Shown here in pieces: positions 12,172 through 24,771 of a DNA stretch of 64,000 nucleotides. The DNA comes from Hyperoodon ampullatus. Lineage: Eukaryota > Chordata > Mammalia > Artiodactyla > Ziphiidae. Positions within the stretch are counted from its first letter, which is position 1; every line of letters starts with the position of its first letter. The DNA is taken from assembly GCA_949752795.1 (NCBI GenBank), contig CATKHW010000374.1, forward strand, positions 496,001 through 560,000. The letters are read 5' to 3'. The notes below the pieces were generated by a model. The model made no database searches. It saw only the letters and a list, made by a program, of their open reading frames with translations, and was not told the DNA's origin. The position numbers and the translations under genes are program-made.

Positions 12172-13909
12172 GTTGGTTTTTGGAACGGTACCTGTGCTTA
12201 TATCAAACTCTGGTTTTATGCATCACCCCACCTCTCCTTCCCCCTTAAGCAGGCATAAGAGTGTTTTCTAAATGTGAGACACTGTTCTCTTTCCTAACTC
12301 AGTTCAAGTGTAGCCATGTTTACAGGATCTTCATAAGTGATATCTTATGATAAGTTTCTTTTTCTCTGTGACTTATTTCACTTAGAATCATCGTACCTGA
12401 ATCCACCCATTTTGCTGCTACTGGTCTTATGACATTGATTTCATGGCTGAGGGATATTCCATCGTACGTAAGTACCACAATTTTTTGAACCATTTTTATA
12501 TTTCCTGGGATATTTAAGGTGTACCCAAGTTGAGCTCCTTGTAAGCAGTGCAGCCCTAAATTTTGGGGTGGCTCTGTCTTATTGATTTTCAGTTTTCCCA
12601 AGGTATATTCCCTAGACTGGAAGTGCCCTTGGCTCTGTAGCTCTGTTGTTTACTTGTTTTAGGGAACACAATGCACTCCTCCAGAGAGGCAGTTGGCAAT
12701 GTACATCCCGCCCATCAGCATAACAAGGCTCCCTGTTCTCCAGGGCCTTTCTTGCCTTTCTGGTTTTTACACATTTTGTGGATGTCCCTTTTGACTGGTG
12801 GGAAGTGATACTTCTTTGTAGTGCAGATTTGCATTGCCCGCTTGCTTGCTTGGCCAAAAAGGGCGTATGCGTTTTCTCCTGAATATATTCAGGAGAAAAC
12901 GCAAACGCCCTTTTTGGACACGTGCATCATTGTCGAAGTTGTGCCCCTCTTCCTGTGCTTTAAAGGCGATTCCAACGTACCTCTTGAAATCTGTTTCCTG
13001 ATATTCTGCCTCGCTTTCAAGTCTGCCTCGTTGCCTTCCCTCAACAGATTTTTGGACGATAGTTGCCCTTTATTACTCGGCTAGTTTGTGAATTGCTGTG
13101 CCCCTGAGCTCCATTTTTCAACTCGTTTTTGGTGAGCTGACCGCAAGTCCAAAATTTTGTTTCAGGACCTATACTGGTTCCCGGTGGGTGGCTGAGAATT
13201 TGGTTAATTCTTCTTCCTGCTGGGAAATTACAGTGATATGTGCCCGTCCAAATGCCTAACAGCTACTCTCTCATTGGTTCTCCCTCTTCCCTTTCATCCT
13301 CTGCCAAATTGGCAACCTGTGCGAACCAGGAGGTTAAAGGGGCTGTCTCTCCAAGTTGGGACATTGATAGTAAAGCAGATGGAAAGTCAAACCGGACCAC
13401 CAGGAGAGGGACTATTCGTTGAGTTTTAGAAACCTTTCGTATTCACAGTGTGTCCGTTCTCTAGGTTTCCCGTACATGTTATAGCTGTAGTAATATTCCC
13501 TTCAACCTGGAGAGTTCGGACCCATGGAATGGGTGCTAGGCATTTGTGCTTTAAAGGGTCTGCATTAGCTCACCCAATCTCACCAATCGTCTCAGTCCCA
13601 AGTGTCCCTCCTTATGCCACATCCACCTGTCATTGTAGATAGGGTCATTCCAGGTTTCATCAGAGACCCTGAAGGAATTGTAAAGAATTTCCCAGTTTTT
13701 TGTTTTGCTTTTGAAATTCCTTTTTATAGTGGGTTTGAGCTGATTCTCGCTGCCATGTTTATGCCAGTCTAGACACACTTGATTCCCTTACGGAGACATA
13801 TCAATACATAGGTTTTAAGATTCTTACTAGTCAGATATATTGCTCTGCTGGAAATATGGTGTTTTGAGTCCCTTTCACTGAGGAAGGTGTAGGTCTTATC
13901 TATTCCATA
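12172..13909. repeat. Satellite unit M8 (mosaic, 1,738 bp)
   Basis: One T is missing from the L1 tail tract (about 13694). Palindrome 12850-12921 has three right-arm mismatches, two shared with M7. It is the first unit with the B markers GTTCGGACCC and GTCCCTCCTT, but it still has CCAGGAGG. A private patch TGCTAGGCATTTGTGC lies near 13535. Confidence 0.95.
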
Positions 13910-15647
13910 GTTGGTTTTTGGAACGGTACCTGTGCTTATATCAAACTCTGGTTTTATGCATCACCCCACCTCTCCTTCCCCCTTAAGCAGGCATAAGAGT
14001 GTTTTCTAAATGTGAGACACTGTTCTCTTTCCTAACTCATTTCATGTGTAGCCATGTTTACAGGATCTTCATAAGTGATATCTTATGATAAGTTTCTTTT
14101 TCTGTGTGACTTATTTCACTTAGAATCATCGTACCTGAATCCACCCATTTTGCTGCTACTGGTTTTATGACATTGATTTCATGGCTGAGGGATATTCCAT
14201 CGTACGTAAGTACCCCAATTTTTTGAACCATTTTTATATTTCCTGGGATATTTAAGGTGTACCAAAGTTGAGGTCCTTGTAAGCAGTGCAACCCTAAATT
14301 TTGGGGTGGCTCTGTCTTATTGATTTTCAGTTTTCCCAAGGTATATTCCCTAGACTGGAAGTGCCCTTGTCTCTGTATTTCTGTTCTTTATTTGTTTTAG
14401 GGAACACAATGTACTCCTCCAGAGAGGCAGTTGGCAATTTACATCCCGCCCATCAGCATAACAAGGCTCCCTGTTCTCCAGGGTCTGTCTTGCCTTTCTG
14501 GTTTTTACACATTTTGTGGATGTCCCTTTTGACCGGTGGGAAGTGATACTTCTTTGTAGTGCAGATTTGCATTGCCCGCTTGCTTGCTTGGCCAAAAAGG
14601 GCGTATGCGTTTTCTCCTGAATATATTCAGGGGAAAACGCATACGCCCTTTTTGGCCAAGTGCATCATTGTCGAAGTTGTGCCCCTCTTCCTGTGCTTTA
14701 AAGGCGATTCCAACGTACCTCTTGAAATCTGTTTCCTGCTATTCTGCCTCGCTTTCAAGTCCGCTTCGTTGCCTTCCCTCAACAGATTTTTGGAAGATAG
14801 TTGTCCTTTATTACTCGGCCAGTTGTGAATTGCTGTGCCCCTGAGCTCCATTTTTCAACTCGTTTTTGGTGAGCTGACCGCAAGTCCAAAATTTTGGTTC
14901 AGGACCTATGCTGGTTCCCGGTGGGGGGCTGAGAATTTGTTTAATTCTTCTTCCTGCCGGGAAGTTAGAGGGATATGTGCCCGTCCAAATGCCTAACAGC
15001 TACTCTCTCATTGGTTCTCCCTCTTCCCTTTCATCCTCTGCCAAATTGGAAACCTGTGCGAACCAGAAGGTTAAAGGGGCTGTCTCTCCAAGTTGGGAGA
15101 TTGATAGTAAAGCAGATGGAAAGTCAAACCAGAGCACCAGGAGAGGGACAATTCGTTGAGTTTTAGAAACCTTTCGTATTCACAGGGTGTCCGTTCTCTA
15201 GGTTTCCCGTACATGTTATAACTGTAGTAATATTCCCTTCAACCTGGAGAGTTGGGACCCATGGAATGGGTGCCATGCATTTTTGCTTTAAAGGGTCTGC
15301 ATTTGCTCACCCAATCTCACCATTCCTCTTAGTCCCAAGTGTCCCTCCTTATGCCACATCCAGCTGTCGTTGTAGATAGGGTCATTCCAGGTTTCATCAG
15401 AGACCCTGAAGGAATTGTAAAGAATTTCCCAGTTTTTCTGTTTTGTTTTTGAAATTCCTTTTTATAGTGGGTTTGAGCTGACTCTCGCTGCCATGTTTAT
15501 GCCAGTCTAGACACACTTGATTCCCTTACGGAGACATATCAATACATAGGTTTTAAGATTCTTACTAGTCAGATATATTCCTCTGCGGGAAATATGGGGT
15601 TCTGAGTCCCTTTCACTGAGGACGGTGTAGGTCTTGTCTATTCCATA
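13910..15647. repeat. Satellite unit M9 (mosaic, 1,738 bp)
   Basis: One T is missing in GGCCAGTTGTGAATT (about 14822). Palindrome 14588-14659 has one mismatch (CAGGGGAAAA). It carries the intermediate marker CCAGAAGG between the A form CCAGGAGG and the B form CCAAGAGG, and returns to GTTGGGACCC. It is the last unit with AGCAGATGG. Confidence 0.95.
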
Positions 15648-17386
15648 GTTGGTTTTTGGAACGGTACCTCTGCTTATATCAAACTCTGGTTTTATGCATC
15701 ACCCCACCTCTCCTTCCTCCTTAAGCAGGCATAAGAGTGTTTTCTAAATGTGAGACACTGTTCTCTTTCCTAACTCAGTTCAAGTGTAGCCATGTTTACA
15801 GGATCTTCATAAGTGATATCTTATGATAAGTTTCTTTTTCTGTGTGACTTATTTCACTTAGAATCATCGTACCTGAATCTACCCATTTTGCTGCTACTGG
15901 TCTTATGACATTGATTTCATGGCTGAGGGATATTCTATCGTACGTAAGTACCACTATTTTTCGAACCATTTTTATATTTCCTGGGAAATTTAAGGTGTAC
16001 CCAAGTTGAGGTCCTTGTAAGCAGTGCAGCCCTAAATTTTGGGGTGGCTCTGTGTTATTGATTTTCAGTTTTTCCAAGATATATTCCCTAGACTGGTAGT
16101 GCCCTTGGCTCTGTAGCTCTGTTCTCTACTTGTTTTAGGGAACAGAATGCACTCCTCCAGAGAGGCAGTTGGCAATATACATCCCGCCCAGCAGCATAAC
16201 AATGCTCCCTGTTCTCCAGGGCCTGTCTTGCCTTTCTGGTTCTTACACATTTTGTGGATGTCCCTTTTGACCGGTGGGAAGTGATACTTCTTTGTATTGC
16301 AGATTTGCATTGCCCGCTTGCTTGCTAGGTTAAAAAGGGCGTATGCGTTTTCTCCTGAATATATTCAGGAGAAAACGCATACGCCCTTTTTGGCCAAGTG
16401 CATCATTGTCGAAGTTGTGCCCCTCTTCCTGTGCTTTAAAGGCGATTCCAACGTACCTCTTGAAATCTGTTTCCTGCTATTCTGCCTCGCTTTCAAGTCC
16501 GCCTCGTTGCCTTCCCTCAACAGATTTTTGGACGATAGTTGTCCTTTATTACTCGGCCAGTTTGTGAATTGCTGTGCCCCTGAGCTCCATTTTTCAACTC
16601 GTTTTTGGTGAGCTGACCGCAAGTCCAAAATTTTGGTTCAGGACCTATACTGGTTCCCGGTGGGTGGCTGAGAATTTGGTTAATTCTTCTTCCTGCCGGG
16701 AAATTACAGTGATATGTGCCCGTCCAAATGCCTGACAGCTACTCTCTCATTGGTTCTCCCTCTTCCCTTTCATCCTCTGCCAAATTGGCAACCTGTGCGA
16801 ACCAAGAGGTTAAAGGGGCTGTCTCTCCAAGTTGGGAGGTTGATAGTAAAGCAGACGGAAAGTCAAACCGGAGCACCAGGAGAGGGACTATTCGTTGAGT
16901 TTTAGAAACCTTCCGTATTCACAGTGTGTCCGTTCTCTAGGTTTCCCGCACATGTTATAGCTGTAGTAATATTCCCTTCAACCTGGAGAGTTCGGACCCA
17001 TGGAATGGGTGCCATGCATTATTGCTTTAAAGGGTCTGCATTTGCTCGCAAAATCTCACCAATCGTCTCAGTCCCAAGTGTCCCTCCTTATGCCACATCC
17101 AGCTGTCGTTGTAGATAGGGTCATTCCAGCTTTCATCAGAGACCCTGAAGGAATTGTAAAGAATTTCCCAGTTTTTTTGTTTTGTTTTTGAAATTCCTTT
17201 TTATAGTGGGTTTGAGCTGATTCTCGCTGCCATGTTTATGCCAGTCTAGACACACTTGATTCCCTTACGGAGATATATCAATACATAGGTTTTAAGATTC
17301 TTACTAGTCAGATATTTTCCTCTGCGGGAAATATGGGGTTTTGAGTCCCTTTCACTGAGGACGGTGTAGGTCTTGTCTATTCCATA
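15648..17386. repeat. Satellite unit M10 (first clear B unit)
   Basis: It carries the B markers GGTTCTTACAC, ACAGAATGC, CCAAGAGG, AGACGG and CCCGCACATG together. Palindrome 16326-16397 has three mismatches, all at the outer left arm (TAGGTTAAAA). It uniquely keeps the L1 cysteine-rich stretch open (16065-16310, minus). The second half closely matches M11, including GCTCGCAAAATCTC. Confidence 0.95.
16065..16310 (-). pseudogene. L1 ORF2 cysteine-rich segment, open frame retained (M10 only)
   Basis: An 81-codon open stretch. It reads MQIC, then YHFPPVKRDI (L1 YHLTPVRMAI), GEQGALLCCWAGC (L1 GEKGTLLHCWWEC) and TTSLGNISWKN (L1 AIPLLGIYPEKT). Every other unit checked has a TGA after LLC; here a G at 16191 on the plus strand makes it TGC. 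The stretch overlaps the start of the C-terminal fragment at 15796-16077 in another frame, so it is not functional. Either M10 kept the older base or it arose by a new change; the L1 parent has a cysteine codon at this place. It is useful mainly for proving the ORF2 origin. Confidence 0.8.
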
Positions 17387-19125
17387 GTTGGTTTTTGGAA
17401 AGGTACCTGTGCTTATATCAAACTCTGGTTTTATGCATCACCCCACCTCTCCTTCCCCCTTAAGCAGGTAAAAGAGTGTTTTCTAAATGTGAGACACTGT
17501 TCTCTTTCCTAACTCAGTTCAAGTGTCGCCATGTTTACAGGATCTTCATAAGTGATATCTTATGATAAGTTTCTTTTTCTCTGTGACTTATTTCACTTAG
17601 AATCATCGTACCTGAATCCACCCATTTTGCTGCTACTGGTCTTATGACATTGATTTCATGGCTGAGGGATATTCCATCGTACGTAAGTACCACTATTTTT
17701 CGAACCATTTTTATATTTCCTGGGAAATTTAAGGTGTATCCAAGTTGAGGTCCTTGTATGCAGTGCAGCCCTAAATTTTGGGGCGGCTCTGTGTTATTGA
17801 TTTTCAGTTTTCCCAAGATATATTCCCTAGACTGGTAGTGCCCTTGGCTCTGTAGCTCTGTTCTTTACTTGTTTTAGGGAACAGAATGCACTCCTCCAGA
17901 GAGGCAGTTGGCAATTTACATCCCGCCCATCAGCATAACAAGGCTCCCTGTTCTCCAGGGCCTGTCTTGCCTTTCTGGTTCTTACACATTTTGTGGATGT
18001 CCCTTTTGACCGGTGGGAAGTGATACTTCTTTGTAGTGCAGATTTGCATTGCCCGCTTGCTTGCTTGGCCAAAAAGGGCGTATGCGTTTTCTCCTGAATA
18101 TATTCAGGAGAAAACGCATACGCCCTTTTTGGCCAAGTGCATCATTGTCGAAGTTGTGCCCCTCTTCCTGTGCTTTAAAGGCGATTCCAACGTACCTCTT
18201 GAAATCTGTTTCCTGCTATTCTGCCTCGCTTTCAAGTCCGCCTCGTTGCCTTCCCTCAACAGATTTTTGGACGATAGTTGTCCTTTATTACTCGGCCAGT
18301 TTGTGAATTGCTGTGCCCCTGAGCTCCATTTTTCAACTCGTTTTTGGTGAGCTGACCGCAAGTCCAAAATTTTGGTTCAGGACCTATACTGGTTCCCGGT
18401 GGGTGGCTGAGAATTTGGTTAATTCTTCTTCCTGCCGGGAAATTACAGTGATATGTGCCCGTCCAAATGCCTAACAGCTACTCTCTCATTGGTTCTCCCT
18501 CTTCCCTTTCATCCTCTGCCAAATTGGCAACCTGTGCGAACCAAGAGGTTAAAGGGGCTGTCTCTCCAAGTTGGGAGGTTGATAGTAAAGCAGACGGAAA
18601 GTCAAACCGGAGCACCAGGAGAGGGACTATTCGTTGAGTTTTAGAAACCTTCCGTATTCACAGTGTGTCCGTTCTCTAGGTTTCCCGCACATGTTATAGC
18701 TGTAGTAATATTCCCTTCAACCTGGAGAGTTCGGACCCATGGAATGGGTAACAGGCATTATTGCTTTAAAGGGTCTGCATTTGCTCGCAAAATCTCACCA
18801 ATCGTCTCAGTCCCAAGTGTCCCTCCTTATGCCACATCCAGCTGTCGTTGTAGATAGGGTCATTCCAGCTTTCATCAGAGACCCTGAAGGAATTGTAAAG
18901 AATTTCCCAGTTTTTTTGTTTTGTTTTTGAAATTCCTTTTTATAGTGGGTTTGAGCTGATTCTCGCTGCCATGTTTATGCCAGTCTAGACACACTTGATT
19001 CCCTTACGGAGATATATCAATACATAGGTTTTAAGATTCTTACTAGTCAGATATTTTCCTCTGCGGGAAATATGGGGTTTTGAGTCCCTTTCACTGAGGA
19101 CGGTGTAGGTCTTGTCTATTCCATA
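17387..19125. repeat. Satellite unit M11 (B)
   Basis: Palindrome 18065-18136 is perfect. It shares a long second-half block with M10 (GCTCGCAAAATCTC, GGAGATATATC). Private changes are GGGTAACAGGC near 18747 and AAGTGTCGCC near 17521. Confidence 0.95.
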
Positions 19126-20863
19126 GTTGGTTTTTGGAAAGGTACCTGTGCTTATATCAAACTCTGGTTTTATGCATCACCCCACCTCTCCTTCCCCCTT
19201 AAGCAGGTATAAGAGTGTTTTCTAAATGTGAGACACTGTTCTCTTTCCTAACTCAGTTCAAGTGTAGCCATGTTTACAGGATCTTCATAAGTGATATCTT
19301 ATGATAAGTTTCTTTTTCTGTGTGACTTATTTCACTTAGAATCATCGTACCTGAATCCACCCATTTTGCTGCTACTGGTCTTATGACATTGATTTCATGG
19401 CTGAGGGATATTCCATCGTACGTAAGTACCACAATTTTTTGAACCATGTTTATATTTTCTGGGATACTTAAGGTGTATCCAAGTTGAGGTCCTTGTATGC
19501 AGTGCAGCCCTACATTTTGGGGTGGCTCTGTCTTATTGATTTTCAGTTTTCCCAAGGTATATTCCCTAGACTGGTAGTGCCCTTGGCTCTGTAGCTCTGT
19601 TCTTTACTTGTTTTAGGGAACAGAATGCACTCCTCCAGAGAGGCAGTTGGCAATTTACATCCCGCCCATCAGCATAACAAGGCTCCCTGTTCTCCAGGGC
19701 CTGTCTTGCCTTTCTTGTTCTTACACATTTTGTGGATGTCCCTTTTGACCGGTGGGAAGTGATACTTCTTTGTAGTGCAGATTTGCATTGCCCGCTTGCT
19801 TGCTTGGCCAAAAAGGGCGTATGCGTTTTCTCCTGAATATATTCAGGAGAAAACGCATACGCCCTTTATGGCCAAGTGCATCATTGTCGAAATTGTGCCC
19901 CTCTTCCTGTGCTTTAAAGGCGATTCAAACGTACCTCTTGAAATCTGTTTCCTGCTATTCTGCCTCGCTTTCAAGTCCGCCTCGTTGCCTTCCCTCAACA
20001 GATTTTTGGACGATAGTTGTCCTTTATTACTCGGCCAGTTTGTGAATTGCTGTGCCCCTGAGCTCCATTTTTCAACTCGTTTTTGGTGAGCTGACCGCAA
20101 GTCCAAAATTTTGGTTCAGGACCTATACTGGTTCCCGGTGGGTGGCTGAGAATTTGGTTAATTCTTCTTCCTGCCGGGAAATTACAGTGATATGTGCCCG
20201 TCCAAATGCCTAACAGCTACTCTCTCATTGGTTCTCCCTCTTCCCTTTCATCCTCTGCCAAATTGGCAACCTGTGCGAACCAAGAGGTTAAAGGGGCTGT
20301 CTCTCCAAGTTGGGAGGTTGATAGTAAAGCAGACGGAAAGTCAAACCGGAGCACCAGGAGAGGGACTATTCGTTGAGTTTTAGAAACCTTCCGTATTCAC
20401 AGTGTGTCCGTTCGCTAGGTTTCCCGCACATGTTATAGCTGTAGTAATATTCCCTTCAACCTGGAGTGTTCGGACCCATGGAATGGGTGCCATGCATTAT
20501 TGCTTTAAAGGGTCTGCATTTGCTCACCCAATCTCACCAATCGTCTCAGTCTCAAGTGTCCCTCCTTATGCCACATCCAGCTGTCGTTGTAGATAGGGTC
20601 ATTCCAGGTTGCATCAGAGACCCTGAAGGAATTGTAAAGAATTTCCCAGTTTTTTCTTTTGTTTTTGAAATTCCTTTTTATAGTGGGTTTGAGCTGATTC
20701 TCGCTGCCATGTTTATGCCAGTCTAGGCACACTTGATTCCCTTATAGAGACATATCAATACATAGGTTTTAAGATTCTTACTAGTCAGATATATTCCTCT
20801 GCGGGAAATATGGTGTTTTGAGTCCCTTTCACTGACGACGGTGTAGGTCTTGTCTATTCCATA
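19126..20863. repeat. Satellite unit M12 (B, 1,738 bp)
   Basis: The T-tract is one base short and reads CAGTTTTTTCTTTTG (about 20648). Palindrome 19804-19875 has one mismatch (CCTTTATGG). CCCTACATTTTGG, CCTTTATGG and GTCGAAATTGTG recur together in M29, 17 units away. Private: GATTCAAACG near 19922 and ACCTGGAGTGTT near 20460. Confidence 0.95.
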
Positions 20864-22602
20864 GTTGGTTTTTGGAAAGGTACCTGTGCGTATATCAAAC
20901 TCTTCTTTTATGCATCACCCCACCTCTCCTTCCCCCTTAAACAGGCATAAGAGTGTTTTCTAAATGTGAGACACTGTTCTCTTTCCTAACTCAGTTCAAG
21001 TGCAGCCATGTTTACAGGACCTTCATAAGTGATATCTTATGATAAGTTTCTTTTTCTGTGTGACATATTTCACTTAGAATCAGCGTACCTGAAACCACCC
21101 ATTTTGCTGCTACTGGTCTTATGACATTGATTTCATGGCTGAGGGATATTCCATCGTACGTAAGTACCACAATTTTTTGAACCATTTTTATATTTCCTGG
21201 GAAATTTAAGTTGTACCCAAGTTGAGGTCCTTGTATGCAGTTCAGCCCTACATTTTGGGGTGGCTCTGTCTTATTGATTTTCAGTTTTCCCAAGGTATAT
21301 TCCCTAGACTGGAAGTGCCCTTGGCTCTGTAGCTCTGTTCTTTACTTGTTTTAGGGAACACAATGCACTCCTCCAGAGAGGCAGTTGGCAATTTACATCC
21401 CGCCCATCAGCATAACAATGCTCCCTGTTCTCCAGGGCCTGTCTTGCCTTTCTGGTTCTTACACATTTTGTGGATGTCCCTTTTGACCGGTGGGAAGTGA
21501 TACTTCTTTGTAGTGCAGATTTGCATGGCCCGCTTCCTTGCTTGGCCAAAAAGGGTGTATGCGTTTTCTCCTGAATATATTCAGGAGAAAACGCATACGC
21601 CCTTTTTGGCCAAGTGCATCATTGTCGAAGTTGTGCCCCTCTTCCTGTGCTTTAAAGGCGATTCCAACGTACCTCTTGAAATCTGTTTCCTGCTATTCTG
21701 CCTCGCTTTCAAGTCCGCCTCGTTGCCTTCCCTCAACAGATTTTTGGACGATAGTTGTTCTTTATTACTCGGCCAGTTTGTGAATTGCTGTGCCCCTGAG
21801 CTCCATTTTTCAACTCGTTTTTGGTGAGCTGACCGCAAGTCCAAAATTTTGGTTCAGGACCTATACTGGTTCCCGGTGGGTGGCTGAGAATTTGGTTAAT
21901 TCTTCTTCCTGCCGGGAAATTACAGTGATATGTGCCCGTCCAAATGCCTAACAGCTACTCTCTCATTGGTTCTCCCTCTTCCCTTTCATCCTTTGCCAAA
22001 TTGGCAACCTGTGCGAACCAAGAGGTTAAAGGGGCTGTCTCTCCAAGTTGGGAGGTTGATAGTAAAGCAGACGGAAAGTCAAACCGGAGCACCAGGAGAG
22101 GGACTATTCGTTGAGTTTTAGAAACCTTTCGTATTCACAGGGTGTCCGTTCTCTAGGTTTCCCGCACATGTTATAGCTGTAGTAATATTCCCTTCAACCT
22201 GGAGAGTTCGGACCCATGGAATGGGTGCCATGCATTATTGCTTTAAAGGGTCTGCATTTGCTCACCCAATCTCACCAATCGTCTCAGTCCCAAGTGTCCC
22301 TCCTTATGCCACATCCAGCTGTCGTTGTAGATAGGGTCATTCCAGCTTTCATCAGAGACCCTGAAGGAATTGTAAAGAATTTCCCAGTTTTTATGTTTTG
22401 TTTTTGAAATTCCTTTTTATAGTGGGTTTGAGCTGATTCTCGCTGCCATGTTTATGCCAGTCTAGACACACTTGATTCCCTTACGGAGACATATCAATAC
22501 ATAGGTTTTAAGATTCTTACTAGTCAGATATTTTCCTCTGCGGGAAATATGGGGTTTTGAGTCCCTTTCACTGAGGACGGTGTAGGTCTTGTCTATTCCA
22601 TA
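20864..22602. repeat. Satellite unit M13 (B)
   Basis: Palindrome 21542-21613 has one mismatch, GGGTGTATG for GGGCGTATG, a CpG to TpG change. It carries many private substitutions in the first part (GTGCAGCC, ACATATTTC, CAGCGTACC, AAACCACCC). It keeps ACACAATGC, an A-like base, in an otherwise B unit. Confidence 0.95.
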
Positions 22603-24341
22603 GTTGGTTTTTGGAACGGTACCTGTGCTTATATCAAACTCTGGTTTTATGCATCACCCCACCTCTCCTTCCCCCTTAAGCAGGTATAAGAGTGTTTTCT
22701 AAATGTGAGACACTGTTCTCTTTCCTAACTCAGTTCAAGTGTAGCCATGTTTACAGGATCTTCATAAGTGATATCTTATGATAAGTTTCTTTTTCTGTGT
22801 GACTTATTTCACTTAGAATCATCGTACCTGAATCCACCCATTTTGCTGCTACTGGTCTTATGACATTGATTTCATGGCTGAGGGATATTCCATCGTACGT
22901 AAGTACCACAATTTTTTGAACCATGTTTATATATTCTGGGATACTTAAGGTGTATCCAAGTTGAGGTCCTTGTATGCAGTGCAGCCCTAAATTTTGGGGT
23001 GGCTCTGTCTTATTGATTTTCAGTTTTCCCAAGGTATATTCCCTAGACTGGTAGTGCCCTTGGCTCTGTAGCTCTGTTCTTTACTTGTTTTAGGGAACAG
23101 AATGCACTCCTCCAGAGAGGCAGTTGGCAATTTACATCCCGCCCATCAGCATAACAAGGCTCCCTGTTCTCCAGGGCCTGTCTTGCCTTTCTGGTTCTTA
23201 CACATTTTGTGGATGTCCCTTTTGACCGGTGGGAAGTGATACTTCTTTGTAGTGCAGATTTGCATTGCCCGCTTGCTTGCTTGGCCAAAAAGGGCGTATG
23301 CGTTTTCTCCTGAATATATTCAGGAGAAAATGCATACGCCCTTTTTGGCCAAGTGCATCATTGTCGAAGTTGTGCCCCTCTTCCTGTGCTTTAAAGGCGA
23401 TTCCAACGTACCTCTTGAAATCTGTTTCCTGCTATTCTGCCTCACTTTCAAGTCCGCCTCGTTGCCTTCCCTCAACATATTTTTGGACGATAGTTGTCCT
23501 TTATTACTCGGCCAGTTTGTGAATTGCTGTGCCCCTGAGCTCCATTTTTCAACTCGTTTTTGGTGAGCTGATCGCAAGTCCAAAATTTTGGTTGAGGACC
23601 TATACTGGTTTCCGGTGGGTGGCTGAGAATTTGGTTAATTCTTCTTCCTGCCGGGAAATTACAGTGATATGTGCCCGTCCAAATGCCTAACAGCTACTCT
23701 CTCATTGGTTCTCCCTCTTCCCTTTCATCCTCTGCCAAATTGGCAACCTGTGCGAACCAAGAGGTTAAAGGGGCTGTCTCTCCAAGTTGGGAGGTTGATA
23801 GTAAAGCAGACGGAAAGTCAAACCGGAGCACCAGGAGAGGGACTATGTGTTGAGTTTTAGAAACCTTTCGTATTCACAGTGTGTCCGTTCCCTAGGTTTC
23901 CCGCACATGTTATAGCTGTAGTAATATTCCCTTCAACCTGGAGAGTTCGGACCCATGGAATGGGTGCCATGCATTATTGCTTTAAAGGGTCTGCATTTGC
24001 TCACCCAATCTCACCAATCATCTCAGTCCCAAGTGTCCCTCCTTTTGCCACATCCAGCTGTCGTCGTAGATAGGGTCATTCCAGCTTTCATCAGAGACCC
24101 TGAAGGAATTGTAAAGAATTTCCCAGTTTTTTTGTTTTGTTTTTGAAATTCCTTTTTATAGTGGGTTTGAGCTGATTCTCGCTGCCATGTTTATGCCAGT
24201 CTAGACACACTTGATTCCCTTACGGAGACATATCAATACATAGGTTTTAAGATTCTTACTAGTCAGATACTTTCCTCTGCGGGAAATATGGGGTTTTGAG
24301 TCCCTTTCACTGAGGACGGTGTAGGTCTTGTCTATTCCATA
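22603..24341. repeat. Satellite unit M14 (B, first P-type unit)
   Basis: First unit with the P markers GGTTTCCGGTGG, GTTCCCTAGG (CCTAGG at 23891-23896) and CAGATACTTTCC. ACTATGTGTTGAG is a variant of the P form ACTATGCG. Palindrome 23281-23352 has one mismatch (AAAATGCAT). AACATATTTTTGG is shared with M17, M26, M35 and M37. Confidence 0.95.
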
Positions 24342-24489
24342 GTTGGTTTTTGGAACGGTACCTGTGCGTATATCAAACTCTGGTTTTATGCATCACCCCA
24401 CCTCTCCTTCCCCCTTAAGCAGGTATAAGAGTGTTTTCTAAATGTGAGACACTGTTCTCTTTCCTAACTCAGTTCAAGTGTAGCCATGT
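24127..24489 (-). repeat. L1 3'UTR and A-rich tail relic (reference unit)
   Basis: On the plus strand this begins with a T-rich tract at 24127-24144 (TTTTTTTGTTTTGTTTTT), the complement of a degenerate L1 A-tail, followed by AAATTCCTTTTTATAGTGGG. The minus strand before the tail reads AATCAGCTCAAACCCACTAT, resembling the artiodactyl L1 3' end AAATCAACTATACTCCAAT. Closer to ORF2 the plus strand has CACCTCTCCTTCCCCCTTAA and AAGTGATATCTTATGATAAG, which correspond to well-conserved parts of the L1 3' region. The tract is altered in M3 (4999-5019) and one base short in M8, M12 and M33. Confidence 0.75.
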
Positions 24490-24771
24490 TTACAGGATCT
24501 TCATAAGTGATATCTTATGATAAGTTTCTTTTTCTGTGTGACTTATTTCACTTAGAATCATCGTACCTGAATCCACCCATTTTGCTGCTACTGGTCTTAT
24601 GACATTGATTTCATGGCTGAGGGATATTCCATCGTACGTAAGTACCACAATTTTTTGAACCATGTTTATATTTTCTGGGATACTTAAGGTGTATCCAAGT
24701 TGAGGTCCTTGTATGCAGTGCAGCCCTAAATTTTGGGGTGGCTCTGTCTTATTGATTTTCAGTTTTCCCAA
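24490..24771 (-). pseudogene. L1 ORF2 C-terminal fragment (reference unit)
   Basis: A 93-codon open stretch that ends at the old ORF2 stop. Near its end it reads ILSEISHTEKETYHKISL, nearly matching the mammalian L1 ORF2p ending ILSEVSQTEKDKYHMISL as I recall it. Before that, VAAKWVDSG corresponds to the FAATWMDLE region, and the first ~40 residues align without gaps to the segment before the KMWYIYTMEYY motif. The frame is kept in most units at the equivalent place (for example 149-430, 3626-3907, 16065-side partner 15796-16077, 61006-61287). In subfamily B the variant with IQGPQLGYTLSIPENINMVQ dominates. Several units (M26, M31-M35) lose the start or frame. It is a relic with no sign of expression; apparent conservation comes from satellite homogenisation. 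Confidence 0.85.
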
